Origin: Chloroflexota bacterium
GTDB taxonomy: Bacteria; Chloroflexota; Anaerolineae; Anaerolineales; Villigracilaceae
Direction: 5' to 3'
Length of the DNA stretch: 64,000 nucleotides
Assembly: GCA_019873735.1 (NCBI GenBank)
Contig: JAIOAQ010000012.1
Location: forward strand, 1-64,000
The notes beneath the pieces are model-generated. The model saw nothing but the letters and a program-made list of their open reading frames with translations. It made no database searches and had not been told where the DNA came from. The stretch's first letter is position 1. Each line of letters opens with the position of its first letter. Below, one piece after another: positions 34,419 to 43,850 of this stretch. Position numbers and translations under genes: made by a program.

Positions 34419-34922
34419 TTATTCTGGCCCTTTCCTCAGCCAGGAAACCAGTTGTGAAATTCCCCAGGCGCTGGTCAACGCCAGGAAGAGAGCCCACTCA
34501 AAACTGAAGCGTAGTTGGATGAGCATGGCTGCCGAAGCCAGCGCCAGCCCTGTCAACGTGACGATGGCCAGCCGTGCCAGGTGACCGTGCTCCAGCGCGC
34601 GGCGCTCGGCGTCGTCTTTGCTGCCGGAAACATGCAGGCGGGAGATGAAATTCGCCAGATCCCAGTTGACCAATGCCCCAAGTACGCCGGCGGTTATCCA
34701 GCCAATGGAAAGATCCAGCCAGATGCCAAAGCCGGCCGCGACGACGGCCAGGAGCAGACCAATGCTTGCCGCCCAGTAACGGCGGTAGAACAGGGCAATC
34801 AGCCACAGCAAGCCGACGCAGCCGATTGCCCAGGCGGTGATATGCTGGCCGCTCTCCAGGTATCCCCAGGTCAATGTAGCCGTGCATACAACCAGGCTGA
34901 GATACATTACGAGAAGGCTCAT
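34419..34922 (-). CDS. Polytopic membrane protein of the MoxR/DUF58 operon
   Basis: About 167 aa with four or more hydrophobic segments and a cytoplasmic loop SRLHVSGSKDDAERRALEHG. The ATG is chosen for GGGAGGTGAA directly before it, 1 bp after the DUF58 stop. I do not recognise a family. Its place at the end of the operon suggests an accessory membrane component. Confidence 0.7.
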   Translation of the reverse strand: MSLLVMYLSLVVCTATLTWGYLESGQHITAWAIGCVGLLWLIALFYRRYWAASIGLLLAVVAAGFGIWLDLSIGWITAGVLGALVNWDLANFISRLHVSGSKDDAERRALEHGHLARLAIVTLTGLALASAAMLIQLRFSFEWALFLALTSAWGISQLVSWLRKGPE

Positions 34923-34923
34923 T

Positions 34924-36204
34924 TCACCTCCCGATGGCCCTTTGCCAGGCAGGCGGACGTCCAAATGCTGCGCCGGCGGCCTGCTCAAAAGGCTGCTTCA
35001 CGTCCCAATCCAGCACCTGTATGCCGGCGCGTTGGAGTTTCATCAACAGCAGGCGGCGTTCCAGGTGGATGACGCGCGCGGCCAAGGCGGTTTCAGGCGT
35101 GGACGGCAGTTTCTCCTGCTCAAAGGTTACCGGGTTGGGACTGATCACCATCACTTGATAGCCACGCGAACGCAGAGAGATCAGCACCGAGAGGTCATCT
35201 TCTGCCAGCGGGCTGATAAGCACAATTTGTGAATGGGCGGGAAAAAGCCGTGTTGGGATGTGCGCCAGGTCAGAAAAGACCTGACTTTCACCGGGCTCGG
35301 CGTGAGAAAGCGCCTGTAAGAGACGCTCGCGCTGAATTTTGCCGTAGCCGGGAAAGGTCCAGTTCAAATAGCGGCCATAGAGCAACAACCCAACGCGATT
35401 GCCTTGAGAGATGAAGGCATCTGCCAGCGCCGTGGCGGCCAGCACCGAATATTCGAACAGAGAGCGGTCGCTGCCGATGACGTTGGTGCGGTAACGGCCA
35501 TCCAGCACAATGCCCACGTCGGCCACCCTTTCCTGCTCAAATTCATTGGTGAAAATAGCCTGCGTTTGACGTGCAGAAACATGCCAGTTAATCCGGTGGG
35601 GCGAATCGCCCGGCTGATATTCGCGCACGCCAAAGAACTCTACACCCGCTCCGCCAACGCGTGCCGGGATCGTGCCGGAGTAGACGCGCGTTTGGCGCGG
35701 ACGAATGACAATGCGCTGCAGGCGCAGAACCGGCGGCAGGACGAAAAGATGCCCGGGCGTGGAAAATGTCCGTTCACGCTGGACCAGCCCAAAGTGGTCC
35801 CGAACCGTAACGCGTAAGGCCGGGAAGGGGTAGTAGCCGCGTCCGGCTCTGATGGTATACGTCCACTTCAGAGTCTGTCCGTTTTTCAGAGAAAACATGC
35901 GCCGGGCTGTGCCTTCGATGACCTTCAGGCCTGAAGAGATCTGATCTTCTACCTGGATTTCATCCAACGCGCTGCCGAGGTTGGTCAGCGTGAGCGTGAC
36001 CGTGACAGGCGTCCCGGCCAGGACGCGCTCGGCGCTTAAGGAACGATGGATCTCCAGGCGCGGTTCGGCGGGAGCATGCAGCAAGCCCGCCAGGAAGTAC
36101 AGCGCCAGCAGCAGCGCCAGGGCCAGGAAACGACCCTGTAAAGTAATCAACCCGGCAATGACCAGTGCGTACAATGCAATGGCCAGCAGAAACGTGCGCC
36201 ACAT
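34924..36204 (-). CDS. DUF58 domain protein
   Basis: 426 aa. Two N-terminal transmembrane helices (about 5-45) are followed by a beta-rich region and then the DUF58 core, with FFGVREYQPGDSPHRINWHV, SARQTQ and FTNEFEQERVADVGIVLDGR, which resembles a von Willebrand A-like fold. Such proteins nearly always pair with MoxR AAA+ ATPases, as here (the MoxR gene ends 2 bp upstream). The pair is thought to help assemble or mature other complexes, usually at the membrane. Confidence 0.9.
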   Translation of the reverse strand: MWRTFLLAIALYALVIAGLITLQGRFLALALLLALYFLAGLLHAPAEPRLEIHRSLSAERVLAGTPVTVTLTLTNLGSALDEIQVEDQISSGLKVIEGTARRMFSLKNGQTLKWTYTIRAGRGYYPFPALRVTVRDHFGLVQRERTFSTPGHLFVLPPVLRLQRIVIRPRQTRVYSGTIPARVGGAGVEFFGVREYQPGDSPHRINWHVSARQTQAIFTNEFEQERVADVGIVLDGRYRTNVIGSDRSLFEYSVLAATALADAFISQGNRVGLLLYGRYLNWTFPGYGKIQRERLLQALSHAEPGESQVFSDLAHIPTRLFPAHSQIVLISPLAEDDLSVLISLRSRGYQVMVISPNPVTFEQEKLPSTPETALAARVIHLERRLLLMKLQRAGIQVLDWDVKQPFEQAAGAAFGRPPAWQRAIGR

Positions 36205-36206
36205 CT

Positions 36207-37169
36207 TCAGTCTTCACTCACAACCGGCACCGGAACCTGGGCAAAGACCTCTTGGATCACGTCTTCCACAGCCTTGGCAGCCATCCAGTATTCTGGCTGG
36301 AGGATGATGCGGTGTGCCAGGACAGGCATGGCGTAACGCTTGATGTCGTCTGGGATCACATAGGCCCGGCCCTGCATGGCGGCCTGGGCGCGCGCTATCT
36401 TGAGGAAAGCCAGTGAACCGCGCGGACTGGCCCCAACCGCTACGCGCCGGTCACTGCGCGTGCGGTGGACAATCTCGGCAATGTAGGCCTCCAGGTCTTT
36501 ATCCACATGCACGCTTTCAATCGCCTGGCGCATGGCAAGCAATTGGGCCGCGTCGGTGATCTGCCGCAAAACAACCTCGTCCTGGCGGCGTTCGGCGCGG
36601 CGGTGCAGGATTTCCTGCTCCTGCTGCTGGTCTGGGTAGCCAACCGAAAGTTTGAGCATGAAGCGGTCCAGTTGCGCCTCGGGCAGGGGAAAGGTGCCCT
36701 CATACTCGATGGGATTTTGCGTCGCCAACACCAGAAAAGGCTCTGGCAGGGGCAGGCTCTCGCCTTCCAGCGTTACCTGTCCTTCCTGCATGGCTTCCAG
36801 CAGGGCCGATTGCGTCTTGGGGCTGGCGCGGTTGATCTCGTCGGCCAGGAGGATATTGGCAAAGATTGGGCCGCGTCGCAGTTCGAAGCGGTTTTCCGCG
36901 CGGTTGAAAATGTATCCGCCGGTAATGTCGCCGGGCAGCAGATCGGGAGTAAACTGGATGCGTTTGAACTCCAACCCCAGGACGACGGCGAAACTGCGCG
37001 CGGTTAACGTCTTGCCCAGGCCGGGAAAATCCTCCAAAAGCACATGTCCGCCGGCCAGCACAGCGGCCATCACCATTTCCAGCAGGCTGCGTTTGCCGAC
37101 CACTGCGCGCTCCACTTCGGCAATCACCTGCCGGCTCACTTGCGAAACTTCATCAATTTCTGCGCTCAC
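36207..37169 (-). CDS. MoxR-family AAA+ ATPase
   Basis: About 320 aa. Walker A PGLGKT (about 49-54), with the MoxR-specific GGHVLLEDFPGLGKT context; Walker B LLADEINRASPKTQSALLEA (about 108); sensor ATQNPIEYEGTFPLPEAQLD; a C-terminal lid with RGSLAFLKIARAQAAMQGR. The start codon GTG (VSAEIDEV) is preferred because GGAGA lies 6 bases upstream; a TTG 24 bases earlier is the alternative. It overlaps the end of the preceding membrane gene and is translated with DUF58. Confidence 0.93.
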   Translation of the reverse strand: MSAEIDEVSQVSRQVIAEVERAVVGKRSLLEMVMAAVLAGGHVLLEDFPGLGKTLTARSFAVVLGLEFKRIQFTPDLLPGDITGGYIFNRAENRFELRRGPIFANILLADEINRASPKTQSALLEAMQEGQVTLEGESLPLPEPFLVLATQNPIEYEGTFPLPEAQLDRFMLKLSVGYPDQQQEQEILHRRAERRQDEVVLRQITDAAQLLAMRQAIESVHVDKDLEAYIAEIVHRTRSDRRVAVGASPRGSLAFLKIARAQAAMQGRAYVIPDDIKRYAMPVLAHRIILQPEYWMAAKAVEDVIQEVFAQVPVPVVSED

Positions 37170-37758
37170 GATAGGTCTCCAATTGGGATTCAAGATATGC
37201 GATTACAGGACCGATTTCCATGTCAAAGGGTGTCTCTGGCGGAGGTGCAAACAAGCCGCGGCGTGGAAATTCGGCAAACGAACGGTTCAACCCCGACTCC
37301 AGGTAGGCTTGCACATCCCCGGGCGGATTCCAGCCCCGGCCGCTCAGCATGAAGGGCGGGCCGCTCAGATCTTCGCCGCGCTGGATGAGGATATCCCGCG
37401 CCAGATGGCCCAGACGGTTGGCAATCTGCCACTTGAAATAGACGCCGTTCTGCCGCTGGGCAAGCCACCAGGCGAAATTCTGAACAGGGCCGCGTTCAAG
37501 CCGCCGCCGTCTCTTGTCTCTCCCTGAGGGGCGTTCACGTCCATACAGACTGGCAAAGGCCAGCAAAGCCGCGGCCGTGACCAGCAGGGACCAGTAAACG
37601 ACTTGCCCGATTGAGCGGTAGAGAATCCCGGCTGCCCACCAGAAGTAAGATAGCGGCAGAAGGACGGTATCTCGAATGACATCCTGAAAGAGAAACGCCA
37701 AAAGGGCCGCGGCGGCCAGCAGTCCTGCTGCCAGGCGCAGTCTGCCTTTGTGGCTCAT
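37153..37758 (-). CDS. Membrane protein of the MoxR operon
   Basis: 201 aa. Two N-terminal transmembrane segments (about 6-25 and 45-68), a strongly basic loop (GRERPSGRDKRRRRLERG), and a soluble C-terminal domain with WLAQRQNGVYFKWQIANRLG. The start overlaps the DUF4129 stop as ATGA, and GGGGAG is 7 bases upstream. It is not a family I can name, but its position between DUF4129 and MoxR is a common layout for these clusters. Confidence 0.75.
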   Translation of the reverse strand: MSHKGRLRLAAGLLAAAALLAFLFQDVIRDTVLLPLSYFWWAAGILYRSIGQVVYWSLLVTAAALLAFASLYGRERPSGRDKRRRRLERGPVQNFAWWLAQRQNGVYFKWQIANRLGHLARDILIQRGEDLSGPPFMLSGRGWNPPGDVQAYLESGLNRSFAEFPRRGLFAPPPETPFDMEIGPVIAYLESQLETYRERRN

Positions 37759-38633
37759 AGCGACTCCCCGCATGCATGCAAGATGTCTCTCAGGCAGGCA
37801 ACGGCTTCTTCGGCCTCGGTGGGAGTAGACCTCAGACCGCCATAACGCACTTTTTCAAACAGGCGTGTCAGGCGCTGAACCGGTTCTGCCGGCAGGCCGG
37901 CCTGTTCCAGGCGGGCAGCAAACTCGCTGGGTGTCATTGCCTGCGGCCGTCCCAAACCGCGCTGAGTGCTGACCGCCTTGCTCATGCGCACATAACAGCG
38001 GATCACAGTATCGTCAAACGACTCCCCGGCGTGAATTTCGTCCAGAGCAAGGCGGGCAATGTGGGCCAGTTCTCTTGGCAGGCTGCTCTGCTGTGAACGG
38101 CTGCGCCTCCAGGCCCAGTACCCAAAACCCAACAGGGCCAGAAACAAAATGGTGCCGGTGAGAAGAATCCACCAGGTTGAAATAACCGGCGGCGTGAAGG
38201 AGGCAATTACCCCCTCGGCAGGCTGTTCCAGGTCAAACCCCTGCAGGCTGCCCGCCTCTGTTGATGCTGGCAGGGCAGTGTTGTGAGATTTCCTTATCAC
38301 CCATGAGACCAGCCACAGCGTCAACGCCAGCCGCAGGATGGTTTTCAGCAGGCGCTTGCGGCCTTCGGGAGTCATCAGCAAGAGCAGAATGCCCAGCAAG
38401 AAGACTGCTAGCAGTATCAGCATCAACTGCTGAATCAGCGTAATTTGCTTCAGCCTCCAGATGAATTCCCCCGGCAGCGTGCGTTCATTGTCCGGCGAAA
38501 CGTAATGAACGGCCGGCTTGAAATCCAGGCCGTTCAGGCTGGCGGCCAGCAAAAACAAGGCTGCCAGGCCCAGTATGCCCAGCACCAGTGCCCACCAGCG
38601 GTTCTCATTCAAGCGCGCCCAAAAAGGTTTCAC
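37755..38633 (-). CDS. DUF4129 domain protein
   Basis: 292 aa. Three transmembrane segments (about 15-35, 68-90, 152-176) and a C-terminal cytoplasmic DUF4129 domain marked by YVRMSKAVSTQRGLGRPQAM, then TPSEFAARLEQAGLPAEPVQ and LTRLFEKVRYGG. In transglutaminase-like TgpA proteins this domain follows a protease; here it stands alone. First gene of the DUF4129-membrane-MoxR-DUF58-membrane operon. Confidence 0.87.
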   Translation of the reverse strand: MKPFWARLNENRWWALVLGILGLAALFLLAASLNGLDFKPAVHYVSPDNERTLPGEFIWRLKQITLIQQLMLILLAVFLLGILLLLMTPEGRKRLLKTILRLALTLWLVSWVIRKSHNTALPASTEAGSLQGFDLEQPAEGVIASFTPPVISTWWILLTGTILFLALLGFGYWAWRRSRSQQSSLPRELAHIARLALDEIHAGESFDDTVIRCYVRMSKAVSTQRGLGRPQAMTPSEFAARLEQAGLPAEPVQRLTRLFEKVRYGGLRSTPTEAEEAVACLRDILHACGESL

Positions 38634-38676
38634 GGTAAGGATATTTTACTCCAAAGCAGTGATATACTTTGCTTCC

Positions 38677-39444
38677 ATGGAAAAACCGCTTGCCAGTCGG
38701 GTTGCGCTGATTACGGGCTCAGGTCGCGGCATTGGGCGGGCCATTGCCCTGCATTTTGCCCGCCTCGGAGCCGATATCGTCGTCAATTTTTTCCGTAACC
38801 GCGCCCCCGCTGAGGAGACCGCGGCGCAGATTCGTGCCCTGGGCTGCCGCGCCCTGGTCGTCAAGGCCAATGTCGGTCAAATTGAGGACATTCAGCGTCT
38901 CTTTGAGGCCACAGAAGCCCACTTTGGCAGGCTGGATATCTTCATCCACAATGCCGCCTCCGGCTATAACCGCCCGGTCATGGGACAAAAACCAAAAGGC
39001 TGGGATTGGACGATGAACATTAATGCCCGCTCGTTCCTTTTCTGTGCCCAGCGGTGTGTACCGCTGATGAAAAAGGACGGCGGGCGTATCATCAGCATTA
39101 CCAGCCCCGGTTCGCAGCGAGTGCTACCCGATTACGCCGTAGTTGGCGCCAGCAAAGCCGCCCTGGAGGCTCTGACGCGCTACCTGGCTGTAGAACTGGC
39201 TCCCTATGGGATTCACGTGAACGCCATCTCTCCTGGCGTGGTCGAGACCGAGGCGCTGCAGCATTTTGAGGCGTTCAAACGAGAAGACCTGATCGCAAAG
39301 GCCGTTGCTGCTACGCCGGCCGGCCGCCTGGTCACGCCGGAGGATATTGCCGGCGTGGCGGCCTTCCTGTGTTCCCCTGCTGCTGATATGATCTGTGGAC
39401 AGGTAATTGTCGTGGACGGCGGCTATACCCTGCCGGTCCGCTAA
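38677..39444 (+). CDS. fabL: Enoyl-ACP reductase of FabL type (SDR)
   Basis: 255 aa. Unlike a classical SDR with Tyr-x3-Lys, it has Tyr153-x6-Lys160 in DYAVVGASK, the spacing of enoyl-ACP reductases. Other blocks resemble Bacillus subtilis FabL: GSGRGIGRAIALHF, LVVKANVGQ, NAASGYNRPVM, WDWTMNINA, KAALEALTRYLAVELAPYGI and a C-terminal GQVIVVDGG. The likely role is the last step of the fatty-acid elongation cycle, with NADPH. No other fab gene is nearby. TATACT stands 8 bp before the ATG with no Shine-Dalgarno, another leaderless-type start. Assignment is by motif, not by search. Confidence 0.75.
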   Translation: MEKPLASRVALITGSGRGIGRAIALHFARLGADIVVNFFRNRAPAEETAAQIRALGCRALVVKANVGQIEDIQRLFEATEAHFGRLDIFIHNAASGYNRPVMGQKPKGWDWTMNINARSFLFCAQRCVPLMKKDGGRIISITSPGSQRVLPDYAVVGASKAALEALTRYLAVELAPYGIHVNAISPGVVETEALQHFEAFKREDLIAKAVAATPAGRLVTPEDIAGVAAFLCSPAADMICGQVIVVDGGYTLPVR

Positions 39445-39529
39445 AATGATTTTTTGTACCAACATTTTTTGCTGTAATGTCACCAATTGGCAAACACCCA
39501 ACCTGTGACAGAGAACTCAGAAGTACCTT

Positions 39530-40744
39530 ATGTCCATTCAATGGGATTCGCTCCCAAAAGTTCACCAAGCAATTGCAAAAAGCGGGCTCTCGCAGGCCGA
39601 TCAAGAAAGGTTGATTCGGCTGATTGAAATCCTGTCTTTCTCTGACAGAGAGCAAGACAGCGACGACGCGCTGGATGTCCACGCTTTCCTGTCCACCTTC
39701 CAACAACAAGCCAGAGAATTGGACACCCTGCGCCACCTGAGCAGCAAATTGACTGCCAGCCTTGACCTGAAAATGGTGCTCAAGGCAGTCGCCGGTGAAG
39801 CCATGCGCCTCATCCAGAATGCCAAAAATGTAAACATCTTCCTCTACGATGCCGAAGCGGACCGATTGGATTTTGGCCTGGCCATGGACGAGAATGGCAC
39901 CCACAACCAGCCTTTCTCACAACCCCGCCCCAATGGCTTGACGTTTACTGTTGCTCACAAGAGACAGATTGTCACTGTAGAGAACATGTCCGCCTCACCC
40001 CTCTTCCAGAATGCCCCCGAAACCTGGAAGGGTTCTATTATTGGCATCCCGCTTACAATCGGCGAAAAGGTTGTAGGCGTGATGAACATTTCCCGTTCGA
40101 TCACCGGCAACTTCTCAGATTCAGAATTGCGCCTGCTCAACCTGCTGGCAGAGCAAGCCGCCATCGCCATTTCCAATGCCCGCCTGCATACTTTGCTCAA
40201 TCGTCAGGCATATACCGATCCCATCACCGGCCTGCCCAACCGCCGCGCCCTCGATGAGCATTTGGAAAGCGAAATTCAACAGGCGCGCCGCACCTTGAGA
40301 AACTTTGCGGTGATTATGATGGACCTTGACCACTTTAAGGAAATCAACGACACTTATGGTCACTATGTGGGCGACCAGATCTTGCGGGCGACTTTCAATT
40401 ACCTGGCGCAGCACTTACGCTCCACCGACTTCTTGTCTCGCTTCGGCGGCGACGAACTGACGCTCGTCCTCAGTGATGTGGACCTATCTGCTGCCGTGTC
40501 TGTTTGTAAAAAGGTGAATGAGGCTTTCTCCGACTACCACGTTCAACTGCCGGATGGCAAACGCACAAAAATCGGCATTTCTGGCGGCATTGCCGTCTAT
40601 CCGCTCCATGGCCGCACAGCCAGAGATTTGTTACGAGCAGCAGATGAAGCCCTCTACCGCGCCAAAAGAAGCACGCGCGGCACCTTTGTTGTTGCCCAAC
40701 CGCTCACAGATAACCACTCCACGATGTATGGGCCAACGTCATAA
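39530..40744 (+). CDS. GAF-GGDEF diguanylate cyclase (GGDEL variant)
   Basis: 404 aa, no membrane segment. Residues about 60-215 form a GAF sensor domain (LRHLSSKLTASLDLKMVLKA, later LLNLLAEQAAIAISNARLH), and about 225-395 a GGDEF domain: DPITGLPNRRALDEHLE, then VIMMDLDHFKEINDTYGHYV, then FGGDEL at 305-310. The last signature residue is Leu rather than Phe; this position often varies without loss of activity, so c-di-GMP synthesis remains likely. The acidic Asp/Glu pair and the DxD region are intact. No clear Shine-Dalgarno. Confidence 0.9.
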   Translation: MSIQWDSLPKVHQAIAKSGLSQADQERLIRLIEILSFSDREQDSDDALDVHAFLSTFQQQARELDTLRHLSSKLTASLDLKMVLKAVAGEAMRLIQNAKNVNIFLYDAEADRLDFGLAMDENGTHNQPFSQPRPNGLTFTVAHKRQIVTVENMSASPLFQNAPETWKGSIIGIPLTIGEKVVGVMNISRSITGNFSDSELRLLNLLAEQAAIAISNARLHTLLNRQAYTDPITGLPNRRALDEHLESEIQQARRTLRNFAVIMMDLDHFKEINDTYGHYVGDQILRATFNYLAQHLRSTDFLSRFGGDELTLVLSDVDLSAAVSVCKKVNEAFSDYHVQLPDGKRTKIGISGGIAVYPLHGRTARDLLRAADEALYRAKRSTRGTFVVAQPLTDNHSTMYGPTS

Positions 40745-40783
40745 GCCGGCCCTATTTGCCTTTTCCTTTCCGAAGAACAAACA

Positions 40784-42385
40784 ATGCCGACCCTTGTCCA
40801 GACCTTGCCTGCCACTGACCCGGCCTTCCTGCGTATTGTGGCGGAAGGCTGGGGACTGGAAGCGGCACCTCATCTGACGGCAGAGATCCTGAGCGCCTCT
40901 CTCCTGGACCCGAACCTGGCGCGCGAAATCCAGGAGACTCTTCCACCCGAAGCGCGAGCCGCCCTGGATGCGCTGCGGCAGGCCGGCGGGCGTCTGCCGT
41001 GGTCAACCTTTGTCCGCCGTTTTGGGGAAATGCGCGCCGCCGGACCGGCTTGCCGGGACCGTGAGCAATACTACCGCCATCCAATTTCTCCGGTTGAAAC
41101 GCTTTACTATCGCGCCCTGATCGCCAGGGCCTTCTTCGATACGCCCTCCGGGCCGCAGGAGTTTGCCTACATCCCCGACGATTTGTTGCCTTTGATTCTT
41201 CCCCTTGAAGAAAAATCTGCCCCTGTGTCATCCGGCGAACCGCTAGGGCGGCCTGCTTCTCCAAAAGAACGGCAGCATCCCTTGCCTGTCAATGACCGTC
41301 TTCTGGACGATTTGACAACCGCCCTGGCGGCCCTGCGCATGGGATTGGATATTCCCCAGGCGTCACACTGTAATTATTCGCCCCAGGTGCTGAAAGATTT
41401 TTTGGCCGCAGCCGGCCTGACAGTTAAGGATGTACCCCGCCCCGAAGCCGTCCGCACTTTTTTAGAGGCCGAGCGCCATCAGGCATTAATCCTGCTGACC
41501 AAATCCTGGCGGGAAAGCCAATCGTTTAATGAGTTGCGGCAGATAAGCGGCCTGATATTTGAAGGCGAGTGGACGAATGACCCCCTGGCAACCCGCCAGC
41601 GTTTGCTGGGCTGGCTGGGCCAACTGCCGCGCGGTCAGTGGTGGAGTCTGCCGGCTTTTGTCCGTCACATCAAAGAGCAATTTCCCGATTTTCAGCGCCC
41701 GGCAGGAGATTACGATTCCTGGTTTATCCGGCGTAGTGCCGATGGGGTTTACCTGCGCGGCTTTGAGCATTGGGATGCTGTAGATGGGGCGCTCATCCGT
41801 TATATGATTTGCGGCCCGCTGTATTGGCTGGGGATGGTAGCCTTGGCCTGCGCCGAGGAAGACGGGCCGGTGACCGCCTTCCGCATTGTCGAAAAACGGC
41901 TGGTCAGTAAGGAAGATGGTAAACTGACCGTGCTTTCAAATGGACGTATCTGCGCATCTCGCAGCCTGCCCAGAGTAAGCCGTTACCTGCTGGCGCGCTT
42001 TTGTGACTGGGAGGATGAAAAGCCAGACGAATATTGCTATCGCATCAGCACCCGTTCTCTGAAGAAAGCCCAGGAACAGGGCTTGAAGGTGAGTCAATTG
42101 CTTAGCCTGCTGGCAAAGAATTCTGCCACAGAGATTCCCCCTGTGCTGGTCAAGGCACTGAAGCGGTGGGAAATTAACGGGACTGAAGCCCGGGTGGAGA
42201 GCCATGTCATTTTGAGGGTCAGCCGGCCCGAGGTCCTGGATGAACTGCGCAGGTCAAAGGCTGCCCGCTTCCTGTCTGAGCCGCTCGGTCCAACGGCTGT
42301 GATTGTCAAGCGCGGGGCGGTCTCCCAGGTGCTGGCTGTGTTGACCGAGATGGGTTTGCTGGCAGATGTGCAGACCGATTCGTAA
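40784..42385 (+). CDS. XPB/Ssl2-like helicase-associated domain protein
   Basis: 533 aa, no Walker motifs. The text ETLPPEARAALDALRQAGGR, then LPWSTFVRRFGEM, is typical of the winged-helix repeats in actinobacterial 'helicase-associated' proteins, and ALIRYMICGPLYWLGMVALA plus a C-terminal VIVKRGAVSQVLAVLTEMGL match the Helicase_C_3 (XPB/Ssl2 N-terminal-like) region. It may bind DNA without being a helicase. No Shine-Dalgarno is evident. The gene stands alone downstream of the GGDEL gene. Confidence 0.65.
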   Translation: MPTLVQTLPATDPAFLRIVAEGWGLEAAPHLTAEILSASLLDPNLAREIQETLPPEARAALDALRQAGGRLPWSTFVRRFGEMRAAGPACRDREQYYRHPISPVETLYYRALIARAFFDTPSGPQEFAYIPDDLLPLILPLEEKSAPVSSGEPLGRPASPKERQHPLPVNDRLLDDLTTALAALRMGLDIPQASHCNYSPQVLKDFLAAAGLTVKDVPRPEAVRTFLEAERHQALILLTKSWRESQSFNELRQISGLIFEGEWTNDPLATRQRLLGWLGQLPRGQWWSLPAFVRHIKEQFPDFQRPAGDYDSWFIRRSADGVYLRGFEHWDAVDGALIRYMICGPLYWLGMVALACAEEDGPVTAFRIVEKRLVSKEDGKLTVLSNGRICASRSLPRVSRYLLARFCDWEDEKPDEYCYRISTRSLKKAQEQGLKVSQLLSLLAKNSATEIPPVLVKALKRWEINGTEARVESHVILRVSRPEVLDELRRSKAARFLSEPLGPTAVIVKRGAVSQVLAVLTEMGLLADVQTDS

Positions 42386-42399
42386 TCTGAGACCAGCGA

Positions 42400-42405
42400 T
42401 ATAAT
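42400..42405 (+). promoter_or_regulatory. -10 element upstream of the KBL-type gene
   Basis: A perfect TATAAT lies 60 bp before the chosen start codon, directly after the preceding gene. No good -35 match. Confidence 0.4.
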
Positions 42406-42465
42406 TTGTCTGTAAGGCTTTGCAATGGCCTCAATTTGGAAATATAACCCAAAATGGAGATGACT

Positions 42466-43647
42466 ATGTCCAAAATTGACTGGATCACCCAAGAACTTGA
42501 GGGCCTGAAATCTCAGGGCCTGTATAACCGCATCCGCACCATTGGCTCGCCGCAAGGCGCCTGGCTGATAGTGGACGGCAAACGGGTGCTCAATTTCTGT
42601 TCTAACAACTATCTCGGCCTGGCCAATCATCCGGTGCTGGTAAAAGCAGCCAAAAAGGCAATTGACGAGATGGGTGTTGGGCCGGCGGCAGTGCGCTCAA
42701 TTGCCGGGACGACTACGCTGCATGTTGAACTGGAAAAGCGCCTGGCGGCTTTCAAGGGTGTGGAAGCAGCCATTACCTTCCAAAGCGGCTTTAATGCCAA
42801 TGTGGCCACCATCCCGGCTTTGGTCGGGAAAGAAGATGTCATCTTTTCGGACCGATTGAATCATGCCAGCATTATTGACGGCTGCCGCCTTTCGGGCGCC
42901 AAGATCATCGCCTACGAGCATTGTGATGTCGATTCGCTGGAATCGGCCATTCGAGAGAACCTTTCTCAATATCGCCGGGCCATCATCATTACGGATGGCG
43001 TCTTTAGCATGGACGGTGATGTGGCGCCGTTGGATAAGATCTACGAAGTGGCTCGAAAGTACGATATCTTATTGATGGTGGATGACGCCCATGGCGAGGG
43101 TGTGCTCGGCAAGGGTGGGCGCGGCATTGTGGATCACTTCAATCTGCATGGCAAGGTGGATGTGGAAGTGGGTACGCTTTCCAAGGCCTTTGGCGTTGTC
43201 GGCGGGGTTGTGGCCGGGAATGCTGTCATTATTGAGTGGTTACGCCAGCGGGGGCGCCCCTTCCTGTTCTCGTCGGCGGTTACTGCTCCAGATGCGGCCG
43301 CCTGTATTGCTGCGATTGATTTGCTCGAGTCTTCGACTGAGTTGGTGGACAAATTGTGGGAGAACGCGCGCTACTTTAAGGCCGAGATGAAGAAACTGGG
43401 CTTTGATACCGGTGTCAGCACCACGCCGATTACCCCCATCATGCTCGGGGAGGCCCCTCTGGCGCAACAATTCAGCCGCGAACTGTTTGAGGCCGGTGTG
43501 TTCGCGATGGCTATCGGCTATCCGACCGTGCCGCAGGGCAAGGCGCGCATTCGCGTGATGATTTCGGCTGCCCATAGCAAAGAGGATCTCGACCGGGGGT
43601 TGGAGGCTTTTGCTGGTGTAGGGCGTAAACTGGGTGTGCTTCGCTAG
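42466..43647 (+). CDS. kbl: Glycine C-acetyltransferase / AONS-family enzyme
   Basis: 393 aa, fold-type I PLP enzyme of the alpha-oxoamine synthase family. Landmarks: [15 protein letters not shown] (about 45-60), [10 protein letters not shown], the cofactor-binding [15 protein letters not shown] (about 205) and the Schiff-base Lys in [12 protein letters not shown] (about 242). The pattern is closest to glycine C-acetyltransferase (2-amino-3-ketobutyrate CoA ligase), which acts in threonine breakdown; 8-amino-7-oxononanoate synthase (BioF) is the main alternative. No threonine dehydrogenase or bio gene is adjacent to decide. The start is the third nearby ATG, after GGAG. Confidence 0.85.
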   Translation: MSKIDWITQELEGLKSQGLYNRIRTIGSPQGAWLIVDGKRVLNFCSNNYLGLANHPVLVKAAKKAIDEMGVGPAAVRSIAGTTTLHVELEKRLAAFKGVEAAITFQSGFNANVATIPALVGKEDVIFSDRLNHASIIDGCRLSGAKIIAYEHCDVDSLESAIRENLSQYRRAIIITDGVFSMDGDVAPLDKIYEVARKYDILLMVDDAHGEGVLGKGGRGIVDHFNLHGKVDVEVGTLSKAFGVVGGVVAGNAVIIEWLRQRGRPFLFSSAVTAPDAAACIAAIDLLESSTELVDKLWENARYFKAEMKKLGFDTGVSTTPITPIMLGEAPLAQQFSRELFEAGVFAMAIGYPTVPQGKARIRVMISAAHSKEDLDRGLEAFAGVGRKLGVLR

Positions 43648-43674
43648 CCTGCCGTTTCCTGGTCTTGTAAATTG

Positions 43675-43708
43675 CAGAGACGGCTCAAGCGGCCGTCTCT
43701 GTGTTTAT
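43675..43708 (+). terminator. Terminator after the KBL-type gene
   Basis: CAGAGACGGC and GCCGTCTCTG are perfect 10-bp arms with a 7-nt loop, then TGTTTATTG. Confidence 0.75.
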
Positions 43709-43721
43709 TGCTGAAAAACGT

Positions 43722-43843
43722 GTAACTGCCTGCCCTCCCGCAGGTTGTGGCGCAATGTCCAGGCCAGAAGGCGTCTCCATGATTGCCGGCATTGCTTGCC
43801 GACACCGTTCTAACCTGCGGGAGGGTTAAGAGCAGGCAATTAC
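43722..43843. repeat. Palindromic element, copy C
   Basis: The best preserved of the three. The outer ends GTAACTGCCTG and CAGGCAATTAC are near-perfect complements, and the inner arms CCCTCCCGCAGGT (43733-43745) and ACCTGCGGGAGGG (43813-43825) are exact. The interior GCGCAATGTCCAGGCCAGAA matches copy B read in reverse. It ends 7 bp before the 3' end of the lamin-tail gene. Confidence 0.88.
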
Positions 43844-43850
43844 AAAAACG

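Noticed and set aside
40441-40456. Degenerate, inactive GGDEF domain
   Set aside because: Only the last residue (Leu for Phe) departs from the signature and the acidic residues are present, so I do not call it inactive.
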